A stretch of 64,000 nt of DNA, taken from assembly GCF_024166365.1 (NCBI RefSeq), contig NC_064819.1, positions 152,774,293-152,838,292 of the forward strand, in the 5' to 3' direction. Positions 9,513-20,465 of this stretch are shown one piece after another. Every line of letters starts with the position of its first letter. The stretch's first letter is position 1. Both the position numbers and the translations under genes were made by a program. Source of the stretch: Elephas maximus indicus. Taxonomy: Eukaryota > Chordata > Mammalia > Proboscidea > Elephantidae. The notes beneath the pieces were generated by a model. The model made no database searches and was not told where the DNA came from. It saw nothing but the letters and a program-made list of their open reading frames with translations.

Positions 9513-12083
9513 GTGAGAACTACGAGAGGGAACTGGGGGCTGTAGGGGAGTTCGGCCCTCAGATGGCCACAGCCCAGTCTCGGGTTGGAGCCCCGCACTG
9601 AGGCTCTGGAGGGTGGGGGGGGGGGGGTGAGGGGCGGCTGTTTACTCGGGAGGGAAGTTTCCGTGACGCCCGCTTAGTTCTTGCTGGGGGGAAAAGGGGG
9701 AGGGGGCGGCATGCGCTGGCGCTGCTGATTGGCTCCCGGGAACCAGCCAATGGGAGGAGTGGCTGCGCCCCAGCAACAGCCCTGATTTAGAAGCCTGGCA
9801 GCGTTCCAGGGGGTTTCGGCGTTCGGGGCGCGCGGTGGGGTGGGGGGAGGGAAGGGGCCCGCGGGGTGACGTCATCGCGCGCTACGTGCGGAGCGCTCTG
9901 GCGCTCATGAAGGAGGCGAGGCCGGGGCGGGGTGGAAGGGGCAGGGGCAGGGGACTGTTTTCGGTTTTCCAACCGTTGGTAGCTCCGAGCCTGGTCGGTG
10001 AAGCGCTTGGACCAGCTCCTACCGCCCTGGCTTGAGATTTTCAGTGGGCTGTAAGCGGCTCAGATGGGAGATGCCCCGTGTGGGGCGTCTAGTTCCCTTA
10101 GGACTCTGCCCTTCGCGGGTCCGACCTACTTAGCCGTGCTTTTAAGTTGCAAAGTTGGTACGAGCGGCGGTAGAGTTAGCTGATGTACTTGTCTGCTTGA
10201 AGGGATGTGTGAAGCAATATTTTTTGCCAGTCTTCATGAGATAGTTTATTGTTCAATCATTCCCACTGTATACTGTACTGGACTTTATTACTTTTGTCTA
10301 GAATAATGAAGTTTTCGAAGGAAAAATTACCAGTTGAGTTGATATTTTGACGCCCGATTGCCATGCTATTGGAATACGATTGACATTGGTTAAAGTTTAA
10401 ATGAGATTAAATTGCTAAAATTTTGGAAATTAAGGTAACCATGGTCAAAATAAAACTTTTTACTGACTTTTGGTTTTTACATGTTCTTCCGTGATAAAGG
10501 AAAAGTTAGTGCCATTTGTTCGGCTTATTATGTAGCAGACTTTTGGAGAAAAAATTGTTAAATACACCCTTAATGGCTCCTTAAAGTATCACAGATTTCT
10601 TACAAGTTTCTAAAATCCCATAGCTATTTTGAAATCAGTGATAGTTTAAAAAGTGAGCTTTTCTGTTTGTTTTCTAACCAGTAAGAGTCCTTTGTTTACT
10701 AGAACTACTACTAAAACCAGGGTGCTGTTTGCAATTGACTTTGACATGACATATGCTGCCTTGTATTGTGGGTTTCTATTTTTATGTCCTTTCTCTACCA
10801 TGTTACAGATGTTGGAAAGGCAGTGATCTGATGGATTGATTAAACTTTGCCATCCTATCATGGCGTCTTACGAGGACCACGTCAGTTAGAAAAGTGATAG
10901 AGCAACGAAGCTCATGAAGCATTTGGTAAACCAGAAAGGAGACAGGCAGGAAGCACTTTTTTTCTGGTTATGTATTTGTATAAGTATGTATAACTGGAAA
11001 GGGTGATAAAAATTGTAAATTTGTATTTTAGTGTTAAAATTTCTGAAATATTTTGTTTTCAGAAGCTGGAAACTTTGTTTCTGTGCATACATGGTAACCA
11101 TTATCAAAACACTTCCTCACTTAAAATCTTTCCTGGTAATCAAATTTTTATTTGCTCTGAAGTAATTTTAAAAGTACCTCCTTATAAAAAAAACATATTT
11201 ATTAACACACTTTTTAAGTATTTAACCAGACTCTCAGACAACGAAAATGAAAGTATTTGAAAATTTCCCTTGGCACCATTCTATTCTAAAAACACTGGCC
11301 TTTGTCAGAAAGAGGTTGGCACACATATATAGAAGATAGATAATTAGTCGCCTTGCAGTTATAAAAAGGGGTTTGGAGTTGCTTTGGGTTTTGTAGTTTT
11401 GATATTTTAGAACTGGCTCTTGCATACTGTAAACAGTGGAAATTATGACTATTTTCTAGTGCTAAACAAAATGAGAGGTATGCGTATATTTGGGCATCCA
11501 GTGATATATGCAGCAAGCAAATAAGTATTTAGTGAACTGAAGTCTGGAAGAACTTTTTGAAAGAAAATATGTAGTATAAGGTTCATGACTGATTTTTCTC
11601 TTGAGAGTGTATTTACTTTTATGTTCCTTGTTTTTATAGGTTTTAAAATCAAAGATGGGAAAATCGGAGAAAATTGCCATTCCCCACGGCCAGCTTGTTC
11701 ATGGTATACACTTGTATGAACAACCAAAGATAAACAGACAGAAAAACAAATATAATTTGCCACTAACCAAGATCACCTCTGCAAAAAGAAATGAAAATAA
11801 CTTTTGGCAGGATTCTTTTTCATCTGATATAATTCAGAAGCAGGAAAAAAAGCCTTTTAAAAATACTGAGAACATTAAAAGTATGCATTTGAAGAAATCA
11901 GCATTTCTAACTGAAGTGAGCCAAAAGGAAAATTATGCAGGAGCAAAGTTTAGTGATCCACCTTCACCTAGCGTTCTTCCAAAGCCACCTAGTCACTGGA
12001 TGGGAAGCACTGTTGAAAATTCCAACCAAAATAGGGAGCTGATGGCAGTACACTTAAAAACTCTCCTAAAAGTTCCAACTTAA
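8982..12083 (+). CDS. PNRC1: PNRC1, proline-rich nuclear receptor coactivator 1 (two coding exons)
   Basis: The CDS joins 8982-9512 to 11640-12083, giving 324 residues; I recall the human protein as about 327. PNRC1 is a small nuclear coactivator that binds nuclear receptors; PNRC-family proteins also link to mRNA decapping and nonsense-mediated decay. Residues 1-177 are Pro/Ala/Gly-rich, with a basic nuclear-localisation cluster [10 protein letters not shown] at about 94-103. Exon 2 carries the family signature: NYAGAKF followed by the SH3-type motif SDPPSPS and PKPPSHW at about 275-297, then an LXXLL-type box LKTLL at about 316-320. The start at 8982 is the first in-frame ATG and opens [11 protein letters not shown], as I remember the human protein. 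The extreme C-terminus reads KVPT, where I recall KVQT in human. The intron is phase 0 with a GT donor at 9513 and AG ending at 11639. Identity is by recognition of the protein. Confidence 0.97.
9728..9751. promoter_or_regulatory. Paired inverted CCAAT boxes in PNRC1 intron 1
   Basis: ATTGG at 9728-9732 and CCAAT at 9747-9751 face each other 14 bases apart inside the CpG island, downstream of exon 1. This is typical of NF-Y binding at promoters. With the CRE 116 bases further on, it suggests a second promoter within intron 1. Confidence 0.5.
9867..9874. promoter_or_regulatory. Consensus palindromic CRE (TGACGTCA)
   Basis: A perfect full-site cyclic-AMP response element sits in a CpG-dense context in PNRC1 intron 1. 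CREB/ATF-family factors bind this sequence. Full CREs in CpG islands usually lie within a few hundred bases of a transcription start, which fits an internal start near 9.9-10.0 kb. Confidence 0.6.
10101..11639 (+). other. Remainder of PNRC1 intron 1
   Basis: This is AT-rich intronic sequence between the CpG island and exon 2. I recognise no repeat or gene in it. A GTAAGC donor-like site at 10051-10056, just upstream, could close an alternative first exon. Confidence 0.6.
11640..12083 (+). CDS. PNRC1: PNRC1 coding exon 2
   Basis: This exon follows a pyrimidine-rich acceptor ending TTTTTATAG at 11639 and encodes the last 147 residues. It begins with codons VLKSK, then an internal methionine (MGKSEK) at 11655. 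From that ATG the exon alone encodes 142 residues containing the SH3-binding and LXXLL-type motifs. That is close to the length of the paralogue PNRC2, so a short isoform starting here is plausible (see findings). The stop is TAA at 12081-12083. Confidence 0.95.
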   Translation, partial: VLKSKMGKSEKIAIPHGQLVHGIHLYEQPKINRQKNKYNLPLTKITSAKRNENNFWQDSFSSDIIQKQEKKPFKNTENIKSMHLKKSAFLTEVSQKENYAGAKFSDPPSPSVLPKPPSHWMGSTVENSNQNRELMAVHLKTLLKVPT

Positions 12084-12700
12084 TAGTTCAGATTTGAGTA
12101 TGTATGTAAAACATAGTTTTTCCAAAATCCTTGGACACTTTAAAAGAAAAATGGGTGCAGAAATGGAAGTTTGCCTTGTTGCCATATACAAGTGCAAAAG
12201 ATGAGTTTAAAAATTTACGTACAGCTTGTATTATATTTTATACTTTGTAAATACTGTACACCATGTATTATGTGTATATTGTTCATACTTGAGAGGTACA
12301 TTATAGTTTTGTTATGAAAGTATGTATTTTGCCCTGCCCAAATGGGTAGATGTTTTGTATATATCAAATGGAGAAATTTTAAGTGTGTGTCAAGGCACAT
12401 GGAAGATCATTTTATTTGCACAAGGTACTGAGATTTTTTTCAACAAACAGCTATCTAATCTCAAAGTGAATATCTAAATGTGAACTAATGCACTACTGAA
12501 ATTTTAAATTTGTGGCACAATCATTGTGAACATGGGATTTGTGTTTCTCTAAATTGATTTCTGCCTTCTAATCTGTAATTACTAGAAAACTCCTGTTCCC
12601 ATTTTTACCAAACTTAATTTGTTTTTATTTATATCCATTATTCAAATTTAAAATACTTTTAATTTTAATGCCAACAAAATCGGTTGTAATCAAATTTTAA
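12084..12700 (+). other. PNRC1: PNRC1 3' UTR (end not fixed)
   Basis: AT-rich sequence follows the stop codon. It holds two perfect Pumilio recognition elements, TGTAAATA at 12246-12253 and TGTATATA at 12356-12363, and a TTATTTAT element near 12625. No canonical AATAAA was seen. An ATTAAA occurs at 12879-12884, and A-rich variants lie near 12640-12710. The human 3' UTR is, as I recall, roughly 0.55-0.6 kb, so the end is probably near 12.65-12.75 kb. Confidence 0.6.
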
Positions 12701-13102
12701 AATAATAATAATTTGGCCCCCCCTCTTAAACTAGTCGTGACTTTTTGTGTGTGACTGCTTTTCATGTTTGAATGTGTGACCAGGAGATGGTATTGTGTGA
12801 TTGGATTTTTAACTTCCCGTTTTACTGGCTGTGAATATCAGAGTTGATACTAATTGTCCATCCTTCCTCTGTTATTTCATTAAAGGATCAAATAACCACT
12901 ATCACTACCTCCCAGGACAGGAATTCCCATCTCAAAGTGCAAATGATTGTAGATAAAAGTAGAATTGATTAGCTTTTAACTTAGAATGTATTTTTATATA
13001 TAAACTGTTCGATAAAGTACCGTTAGGCTTACACATTTTTCAGTGAAAGAAAACACTTGATTTACTAAATTTATATTGATCTTGAATGCTGGTACTTGAA
13101 CC
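12701..13102. other. Unrecognised sequence downstream of PNRC1
   Basis: AT-rich. No repeat or gene recognised. Confidence 0.5.
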
Positions 13103-13116
13103 AAAGCAAGAATAAC

Positions 13117-13309
13117 CAAAAACCCAATGCCACTGAGTCAACTGACAGCAACCCTATGGGGCAGTAGAACTGCCCCATAGGGTTTCCATGGCTGTGAATC
13201 TTAACAGAAGCCACATTTTCTTCCCTCAGAGCAGCTGGTGGGTTTGAACCACTGACCTTTTTTGGTTAGCGGCTGAGTGCTTTAACCACTGCACCATTAG
13301 GGCTCCTCT
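13117..13309 (-). mobile_element. AfroSINE with 14-bp target duplication
   Basis: AAAGCAAGAATAAC at 13103-13116 and AAAGCAAGCATAAC at 13310-13323 flank a tail-to-head copy. Confidence 0.9.
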
Positions 13310-13649
13310 AAAGCAAGCATAACTGACGTTAAAACAGGAGGTGAAGATTTTGGATTCTGAAGCTTGCTTCAAGATGAATATGGCAGTTCATGTATTTTTT
13401 ACTTTGATTCAGACTTTGTTATTCTAGTCAACAGTATATGCAAAGTCTATTCCAACTCAAATTCTAAAATATAACTTTCTCTATTTTTAATTAAAGCAGC
13501 TAAAATTTACTCAAGAGGTTTTCTACATAATTGGGCATTATGTAGACATGTGAAAAACAGAACTTTAAGAGGGTATATACATGATTCTCCTAAGGTGGGA
13601 ATAGGTGAGAAAGGTGTTACCATCCTCCCAAGAAAAATGGAAGGTATCT

Positions 13650-13990
13650 TAGTTTTCTAAAGTTGCCACAACAAAATACTACAAAATGGGTGGCTCTAAA
13701 GAACAAATTTTCTCAGGCTAGAGGTTGGAATCAGGGTGTTGGCCATGTCCTTTTGAGGACTTTGAGAGGAACTGTTCCCATGCCTCAAAGTTGCTGGTGG
13801 CTTTTAGGATTATAAATGGCACCTGCCTCCATGGACACGGTATCTTCCCTGTATGTGCGACTCTTTTCATATCTGTTCTTCCTTTTTATAAAACACCACT
13901 CAGAAGGGATTATGACTAGGATTCCTGCTACCCTGGTAGGACCTTGTTTAACTGATAACAGGGAAAACTTTCTGAAAACGTCAAATTCAC
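13650..13990 (-). mobile_element. MaLR/MLT1-like LTR fragment
   Basis: 'cttagttttctaaagttgccacaacaaaatac' and the following body match the antisense MLT1 pattern. The end is degraded. Confidence 0.5.
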
Positions 13991-14190
13991 AGGTGCAATG
14001 GTTAGGACTTAAAACATTTTTGGTAAAACAGTTGATAAGAAAAGGGTCTTAATTCTTAACACCATTTGGTTCATGGAGAGGTGGGAGGGCAGGAGGAGAG
14101 ACGCTTTCTGGCTATTCAAAGTTGGGTGTGATACAGGTGCCTTAGATTCACTTATTGACGTGACAAGCAGTGCTATAAGGTGTTACATAG

Positions 14191-14356
14191 AAAAAAAAAC
14201 CAAACCCATTGTTGATGAGTTGATTGACTCATAGCAGTACTATAAAACACAGTAGAACTGCCCCATAGGGTTTCTAACACCATGGCTGGTGGATTCAAAC
14301 CCCTGACCTTTGGTTAGCAGCCAAGCACTTAACCACCATGCCATCAGGGCTCCAGG
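14191..14356 (-). mobile_element. AfroSINE with 12-bp target duplication
   Basis: GGTGTTACATAG at 14179-14190 and GGTGTTATATAG at 14357-14368 flank it. Confidence 0.9.
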
Positions 14357-14412
14357 GGTGTTATATAGACATCACAAAACCTGAGAAATAGTATTAGATG
14401 TACTACTTGTAT

Positions 14413-14612
14413 ATGCAGCCCTAGAGCTCAACTATTAGTGAAAAGTTGGTGGTTTGAATACACCCAGAGGCACCTCGGAAGACAGGCCTGGTGACCTGCT
14501 TCCAAAACTTCACAGCCTTGAAAACCCTATGGAGCAATTCTACTCTGTACACACAGGGTTGCCATGAGTTGGAATGGACTCAATGGCAACTAACAACTAT
14601 GTAATCACACTT
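14413..14612 (+). mobile_element. AfroSINE, older long form
   Basis: 'aaaagttggtggtttgaata' (B box region), 'ggcacctcggaagacaggcctggtgacctgcttcc', then the 'gccatgagttggaatggactc' tail. Confidence 0.8.
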
Positions 14613-15256
14613 TTCCTTCCCAATATTTTAACATAAAACCAGTATCCATGGAAATGGTAGGATTTGAATGGGATCCAGTCATGATACAGAGGTAAAACCG
14701 CATCTGTTTTTTTGCCTAATAGGTGATGTTCACACTACCTTAAAAAAAATACTTGCCTTTTTTCCTTTCTTGCTCTTTGTTGAAAAGCTTTAACAACCTG
14801 TACTGTTGGGAGGGAACAAAACAGAGGCCCCCATCTCATTGCTTCTGCCCCTCAGCAGCATGTCCCAGAATGGACCTGGAGAGGACACAGCTGGCAGCTA
14901 CCCAGAGACAGGAACTAGGATTGTGAGATGCTGTGGCTTTGTGGATTGGCTAGATTCCTCTACTGCCACCTCTGCTCCTGCCTACCTCCCAGAATGTTCT
15001 CAAAATCATTGAGATGTCTGGGGAAAAGTGTGCAGGTTGTCTGAGCTCAGTCACACACCCCTGCCTTGCTCCTGGTTACTCTAGGAGCAGTGCTGGAGAG
15101 AGAACAATGATTAAATGGTTAGAGATTTTTTAAAAAAGGACTGGTTTTGAGGTTAAGAAGGCCAAGAGGTAGCAATAAGAACAGATGAATTTTGAGTGGG
15201 GATATTAAGCAATCAGGTCTAAGAAGTAAGGCAAGAGTTTGGAAGATGCAAAAAAA
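14613..15256. other. Unrecognised intergenic sequence
   Basis: A 68-codon open frame at 14806-15012 resembles no protein I know. Nothing else seen. Confidence 0.45.
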
Positions 15257-15402
15257 AAAATCTGCCGTCACATCAATTCCAACTCAGTAAATCTTTACCA
15301 AAGCAGACTGCCACCTTTCTCCCAAGGAGCCACTAGTAGTTTTGAACCACAAACCTTTGGGGTAGCAGTCAAATGCTTTAGCTACCGTACCATCAGGGCT
15401 CC
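15257..15402 (-). mobile_element. AfroSINE, diverged
   Basis: Tail-to-head copy from the A-rich tail at 15250-15260 to 'ccatcagggctcc'. It directly abuts a tRNA-like sequence. Confidence 0.8.
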
Positions 15403-15414
15403 TAAGAAATAAAT

Positions 15415-15486
15415 GACCACGAAGGAACTTGAACCCTCAATTTTCTGATCCAGAATCAGACGTGTCATCCGTTAGGCCACAGAACT
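15415..15486 (-). pseudogene. tRNA-Arg-like pseudogene
   Basis: On the minus strand this reads TGGCCTAACGGATGACACGTC, anticodon stem TCTGA/TCAGA with loop TTCTGGA, variable AAATTGA, TPsiC arm GGGTTCAAGTTCC and acceptor 3' strand CGTGGTC. It matches a tRNA-Arg(TCG) as I remember that family. The 5' acceptor strand (AGTTCTG) no longer pairs with the 3' strand, and the anticodon position reads CTG. It is therefore inactive. Confidence 0.7.
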
Positions 15487-16150
15487 TTTTATTTGATGTT
15501 GGTGTTTTAAGTTACCATTCCTGCTCACACAGATGCAAATACCCTTCTCACAAATAGTTGGGAAAACACATTTTAGAAGTTCAAACCATATTCTGAAAAT
15601 TCTCTCAATTTGTAGTCATTCACTAAATTTAACTTTAATAATGTGTTGTAAATATTAACGGGTTGGCTTAGATGAGTTCTGACATCTCCCAAATCTAACA
15701 GTAAATGATTCTAGAATACGACACATTCACAGGTTTAATAACATTTTGCGTATGATTGTAAAAATCCTGACAATGAAGTTATCTTAGATATTTATATTAA
15801 TATCTTAGTGGTCTTGCCTCTTGGGTAATAAAACTACCTCAGCCACCCCTCCTACTCTGACTTTTGACTCCTCTTGACTTTTCTCAGTTCTTTTGTGTAA
15901 TATTTTAGTAACATGTCTACAATTCATTGCATGAGGCCTTGTGTGTAAGGTTTGTTCAGGAGATAAAAGGCTACATGGCAGAGCTGAATGTTAACTATAG
16001 GTGGTATGGGGAAGACATAACCACAACTAAGATACAAGCTGCATTTCCCTCAACAATCCCACAACAAATGCTGGACGAAGTAAAAACAAAAGTGAAATCA
16101 TGGTCTCCCAGAGGGTAGTGACCAATTCTGGTAAATAAAGATTGTCCAGT
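15487..16150. other. Unrecognised intergenic sequence
   Basis: A 63-codon frame at 15927-16118 has no similarity I recognise. Confidence 0.45.
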
Positions 16151-16560
16151 GGGAATCTGACACCTTAGAAGTAGCATTAACCTAGGCCTTAAAGGGAACA
16201 GTATTTGGCAAAGAGGAAAATAACTAAGGCAAAAGCATGAGCAAGACGGTGATGTGAAAAGATGTGGAATGTCCAGTAGCTTAAGATAAGGATACAAGGA
16301 AGAAGGAAGATTCAATGCGTTGAACGTTGTATTGGGGTTAGAACATAGAGAAAGGGCTTTGAATGTCATGCTGAAGTTTCAATACCCTGTAAGTACAGCA
16401 GAGCTACGAGAGATTTAGGAGCAGGGGAATGAGATTCCTGCTTCAAAAAGAAAAAAAGGGAATGTGGAGAACAGTTTGGAAAGGGGAAAGCTTGAGACAG
16501 GAGGACCACTTAAAGGAGGTATTTCACTAGTTCAAGAGAAAAAGTCCTAAAGGACATTAT
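16150..16560 (-). repeat. L2-like LINE fragment (antisense), diverged
   Basis: 'aggccttaaag..', 'gcaaaagcatgagcaag', 'gggctttgaatgtcatgctgaag', 'ggagcaggggaatgagattc' follow the order of antisense L2 sequence. Old and diverged. Confidence 0.45.
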
Positions 16561-16787
16561 CAAATGGCATAAGAAGGCATGGTCATATTGGGGGGATATT
16601 TTGGAGGCAGAATTGTTAAGACTTGAGCATCTGAATTTAGGATGAGAAAAGATTTTTAACTTGAGCAAGAGGGTAAGACGCAATTATGGAACTCTGGAGG
16701 ACTGAAATTTTAGAGGAAGATAATTTGACACATTGAATTTTAAGGTGCCTAAAAAAAAAAAAAATTTTTTTTTTTTATAGGGCATCT

Positions 16788-16940
16788 GGAAACCCTGGTG
16801 GTGTAGTGGCTAAGTGCTACAGCTGCTAACCAAGAGGTCAGCAGTTCGAATCCAGCAGGTGCTCCTTGGAAACTCTACGGGGCGGTTCTACTCTGTTCTG
16901 TAGGGTCGCTATGAATCGGAATCAACTCGACGGCAGTGGG
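16788..16940 (+). mobile_element. AfroSINE, full length, young, 13-bp target duplication
   Basis: TTATAGGGCATCT at 16775-16787 and 16941-16953 is a perfect duplication. The head shows A box TAGTGGCTAAGTGC and B box CAGTTCGAATCCAGC; the tail reads CGCTATGAATCGG..CAACTCGACGGCA. Confidence 0.95.
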
Positions 16941-16953
16941 TTATAGGGCATCT

Positions 16954-18767
16954 ATGTTGAAAAGTGCAAGTTGAAAGAAGATAGGTCAGGCCTAGATTAA
17001 CAGCTTTGGTAACTGTGTACAGAAACAAAACACAAAAATGGAACTGAAATATTTTTTCCTATATTCTCTCCTTTCCTCATAAGGATTTTTTTTTTTTTTT
17101 TACCAGTACTCTTGACCTTATACTTTCTGCCTCCAATGGACTCAACTTCATCTATGATAATAAACTAGTTGTTGAGTTAGAACATACTTCCCCACTGAAA
17201 GTTTTAAATGATGGATGGGTTCTCTTGCTGCCCGTAAAAGTCTTTTTAGCTGACAGTACTAAATTAAGTTCTGAATTCTGATGCAGTGTCCCAACTGCTA
17301 AGAAGGTAGAGAAAAATTTCTCAATTTCCTTTCCTTTTCTTAGTCCATGATTTTAAATTCAGTGAAACAGATTTTTTTATATTATTATTTTTTATTTATC
17401 TTTTTGTACCTCTCGTATCTCAGAATGACCTTCCCCAACATGTTGCTGAATACATTATCCTTTATTTTAGAGGGAGGAAGGCCCCTAGCCCTCATGCCCT
17501 CCATACACCTCCTTCAGGTTGAGGGAATCAAGGACATTTATGTACACTTGGATATACGAACACACTTCCTGCAATATTTAAATTTTTGAAGGAGATGGTT
17601 AATCTACATTTGTTTATCACACCCATCTTGCTGAACATTTGATTCCTGAGCTAACTCCTCCAAGTTGTTTTTGCTTATTTGTATTTCATTCCTTTCTCTT
17701 CTGAATCCAGATCATTTAAAAACTCTCAAAAATTGTTCCACAATAGTTTTCAACGGGGGAAAAGGCTTACGTGTTATGAGATGGCGAAGGATGCAGTCTT
17801 GTAAACACAAATAATGTGTAATTCGGAAACTACTTATATTGAAATCTGAAAGGATATTTAACTTACATCTTATAGAATGCTATTTGTAAAAAAAAAAAAA
17901 AACACAAAATTTTAATCTTGAAAGGAATTTTCTTGATAGTTTTACATAGAATTCTCTGAAGGTATGGGGTGGAGTTTTTTGTTTTTATAATCTCATATAC
18001 TTGATCTAAACCTTTTCCTTTTTTTTATTAGAGTTCTTGGGTTAATCTGACAGTTGTCAGATTGTTACACTTCTCATATTCTTTTGCAATTTTCTTGAGG
18101 TTCTAAATTACATATGCTAAAATGAGTACTGTTTACGACACCCAGGAATTGTATTACCAAACTTCAGACTTTAATTACAAAAAACCCAAACTGAATTACA
18201 ATTTAAAAGAGGTGTTCCATTTACCGAGGGTTCATTTTTGAGATTTTAGAATTCATTTTCTACAGCAGAATTTACAGTAATATTTCCTGAGTATAGAAGT
18301 AGCCATACAAATTTAAAGTTCCCCCTATTAGAGGAATAGCTTATCACAGGTCATGTGACATTAATTACAGTATCCAAATTAACTAAGAAAGGGACAAAAT
18401 GAGAAGACTGGTAGAAGTAACCTACATGGATAAACTGAAAATCAGAAGCAGATTTGTTAAAGGAGGCTACCAGTTCTGTTCAAGCTCCATTTAATTAGAA
18501 TTCATGGATCTTAGAAGTTTAACAGCTTATAAGAAAAAATAACATCTTTAAATACGAAGAAAATTTTCAGTTCTCTAGCCATTCTCACAAGTACACGTTT
18601 ATTAACATGGAAGAAAGGATTCAGTAATTTTTCCTAGTCTAATAGTTTAATACGTAAGTGGTAGAGAACAAGTTAGAACTCAGAAAAATGTATGGATTTT
18701 AATATATGGTTGTAAAGATGCTAGATACTAATCAAACTCCTCCAAAGCTGGTTATATATACATAAAA
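16954..18767. other. Unrecognised intergenic sequence
   Basis: AT-rich with T-runs near 17087. No gene or repeat identified. Confidence 0.5.
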
Positions 18768-18966
18768 AACTAGTTGCCATGAAGTCAATTCCAACTCATG
18801 GTGACCCCATATATGTCAGAATAGAACTGTGCTCCAAAGAGTTTTCAATGGCTGATTTTCTGGATGTAGATGACCAGGCCTATATTTTGAGGTGTTTCTG
18901 GGTACAGCTGAACCTCCAACCTTTCAATTAGCAGCTGAGCTTGTTAACCATTGGCACAACCCTACT
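18768..18966 (-). mobile_element. AfroSINE, older long form
   Basis: Contains 'ttttcaatggctgattttctg' and 'gtagatgaccaggcc', the extended middle of older copies, in antisense. Confidence 0.8.
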
Positions 18967-19104
18967 CCTCAATTATTACTGACAGTTTACTTATTAGAAA
19001 TTGTTAACCTGACTAGTTATCAAACTCAAACATGTCATTTGTAGACTAGAATTTTGGGGAGGGAATGGCAGAAGATATTTTGGATACTCTGGGTTATTTG
19101 CAAC

Positions 19105-19310
19105 ATGCAAACAGCCTGTTTGGAGTATGGAATTAATGACCAGTCACCTGAGTTAACAAAAATCTACTTAACATTTAGGGTAACTTAAACATACCTTTGC
19201 AGTAGAAAATACTTTAAAATAGAAGACCAGATTCAGTTTTGAGGCTAGTAATTAATCAAAACAGGGACAATAAATCAAAAGTACTTCTCCTGAATACCAG
19301 TAAAAATTGA
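19105..19310. repeat. Diverged direct repeat, copy 1
   Basis: Starts 'gcaaacagcctgtttggagtatgg' and runs through 'acctttgcagtagaaaatac' and 'ggctagtaattaatcaaaacaggg'. Copy 2 is at 20262-20465 in the same orientation. The family is not recognised. Confidence 0.75.
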
Positions 19311-20261
19311 ACTCAAAATTGTCTATTAACGGTAAAATCGTTACATCTTTACTATTGTATTTTAACTAGCATCATAAAAGGTGTTTATAAGGCTTTGGTT
19401 CTGGTCCTATCAAAGGTGAACAAAATCAACCTTATTCTTCAAATGATCATGGTTTTACTGTTCATAACTTTTAGAAGGGACTAAGATCAAGGATTGGAAA
19501 TGCCCTCCTCTACCAATCTTCCAAGGCAGCTCCTTGAGTCACTGTGCATTCAGTCCAATCTCCTTAATACTGCATCTTTTTCTTATGTTTCTGTTAACCA
19601 CCTGATGCTTGAGACCAGATCCTGAATTTCAGAACTAAAACAATTATGTTTATGAAAGATATTCAATCAAGGTTTTCTGATCGCTCTTTAGCCAATTAGA
19701 ATACCCACTTATGAACATTCCAGTTTTTTCCAAAATTTTACTGTTAAATTACAGAGAATTGAAGGATAGATGAATATACACATGATAAAGCAAATTTACT
19801 GTTAATTGTAGAATCTAGGTAGTAGGCATATGGGTGTGCACTGTAAAATTATTCTTATTGAAAGCTTTTATAATAAAATGTTTTAAAAAACTAGGAAAAA
19901 CAGACTGTTTTACTGGTTGGTTTACTTAAACATACATAAGCTGAATATTTACGAATAATTGTAAAAGCTCACTCACATGTAATATACAGCACAAATAATT
20001 AAGTTCATCTTTTCAGGTTATACATTTTTTCTTCGCACTTTTTTCAAATACATTGGTTGGTTTTAAAACTTCTAAAATAGAAGACCTCAAACTAATGATT
20101 GATACACCAAAACCACCAAAAATAAGAACTGAAAGATAAAGGATGTTGTATTTAAGCATTGGCTTATTTGGGAAATGTGACAGTTGACATTAAATAAATT
20201 TATGAAAGCAAAGGTCAAAAGTGGAGATACTGGTAGTTTCTAAATTAGTTGGATTTTGTTT

Positions 20262-20465
20262 GAAAAGCCTGTTTCAAGTATGGAATCAATGAGTATAGAG
20301 TCACTTTGAAGTTAACAAGTATCTAGCTCTTACAGTAACTAAAATATACCTTTGCAGTAGAAAATATTTTAAAATAGAAGGCCAAATTCTGTTTTAAGGC
20401 TAGTAGTCAATCAAAACAGGAAAAATCAGAAACATTTTATTTACCCTGAATAAATATTACCCTGA
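20262..20465. repeat. Diverged direct repeat, copy 2
   Basis: Starts 'gaaaagcctgtttcaagtatgg' and contains 'acctttgcagtagaaaatat' and 'ggctagtagtcaatcaaaacagg', parallel to the copy at 19105. The surrounding 18967-22238 otherwise shows nothing I recognise. Confidence 0.75.

Larger units (their letters stand above)
8545..10100. promoter_or_regulatory. PNRC1: CpG island and promoter region of PNRC1
   Basis: The sequence is GC-rich with many CpGs, in sharp contrast with the AT-rich flanks. It covers the upstream region, exon 1 and the first ~550 bases of intron 1. No TATA box is obvious, as is usual for such promoters. A paired half-site resembling NRF1 (TGCGCAGTGCGC) lies near 8653. The transcription start cannot be fixed from sequence alone; it is probably between about 8650 and 8870. 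Confidence 0.8.

Noticed and set aside
8967-9545. Longer PNRC1 start at 8967 and read-through to 9545
   Set aside because: The codon at 8967 is TTG. The ATG at 8982 matches the known protein start, and sequence after 9512 is intron (GTGAGA).
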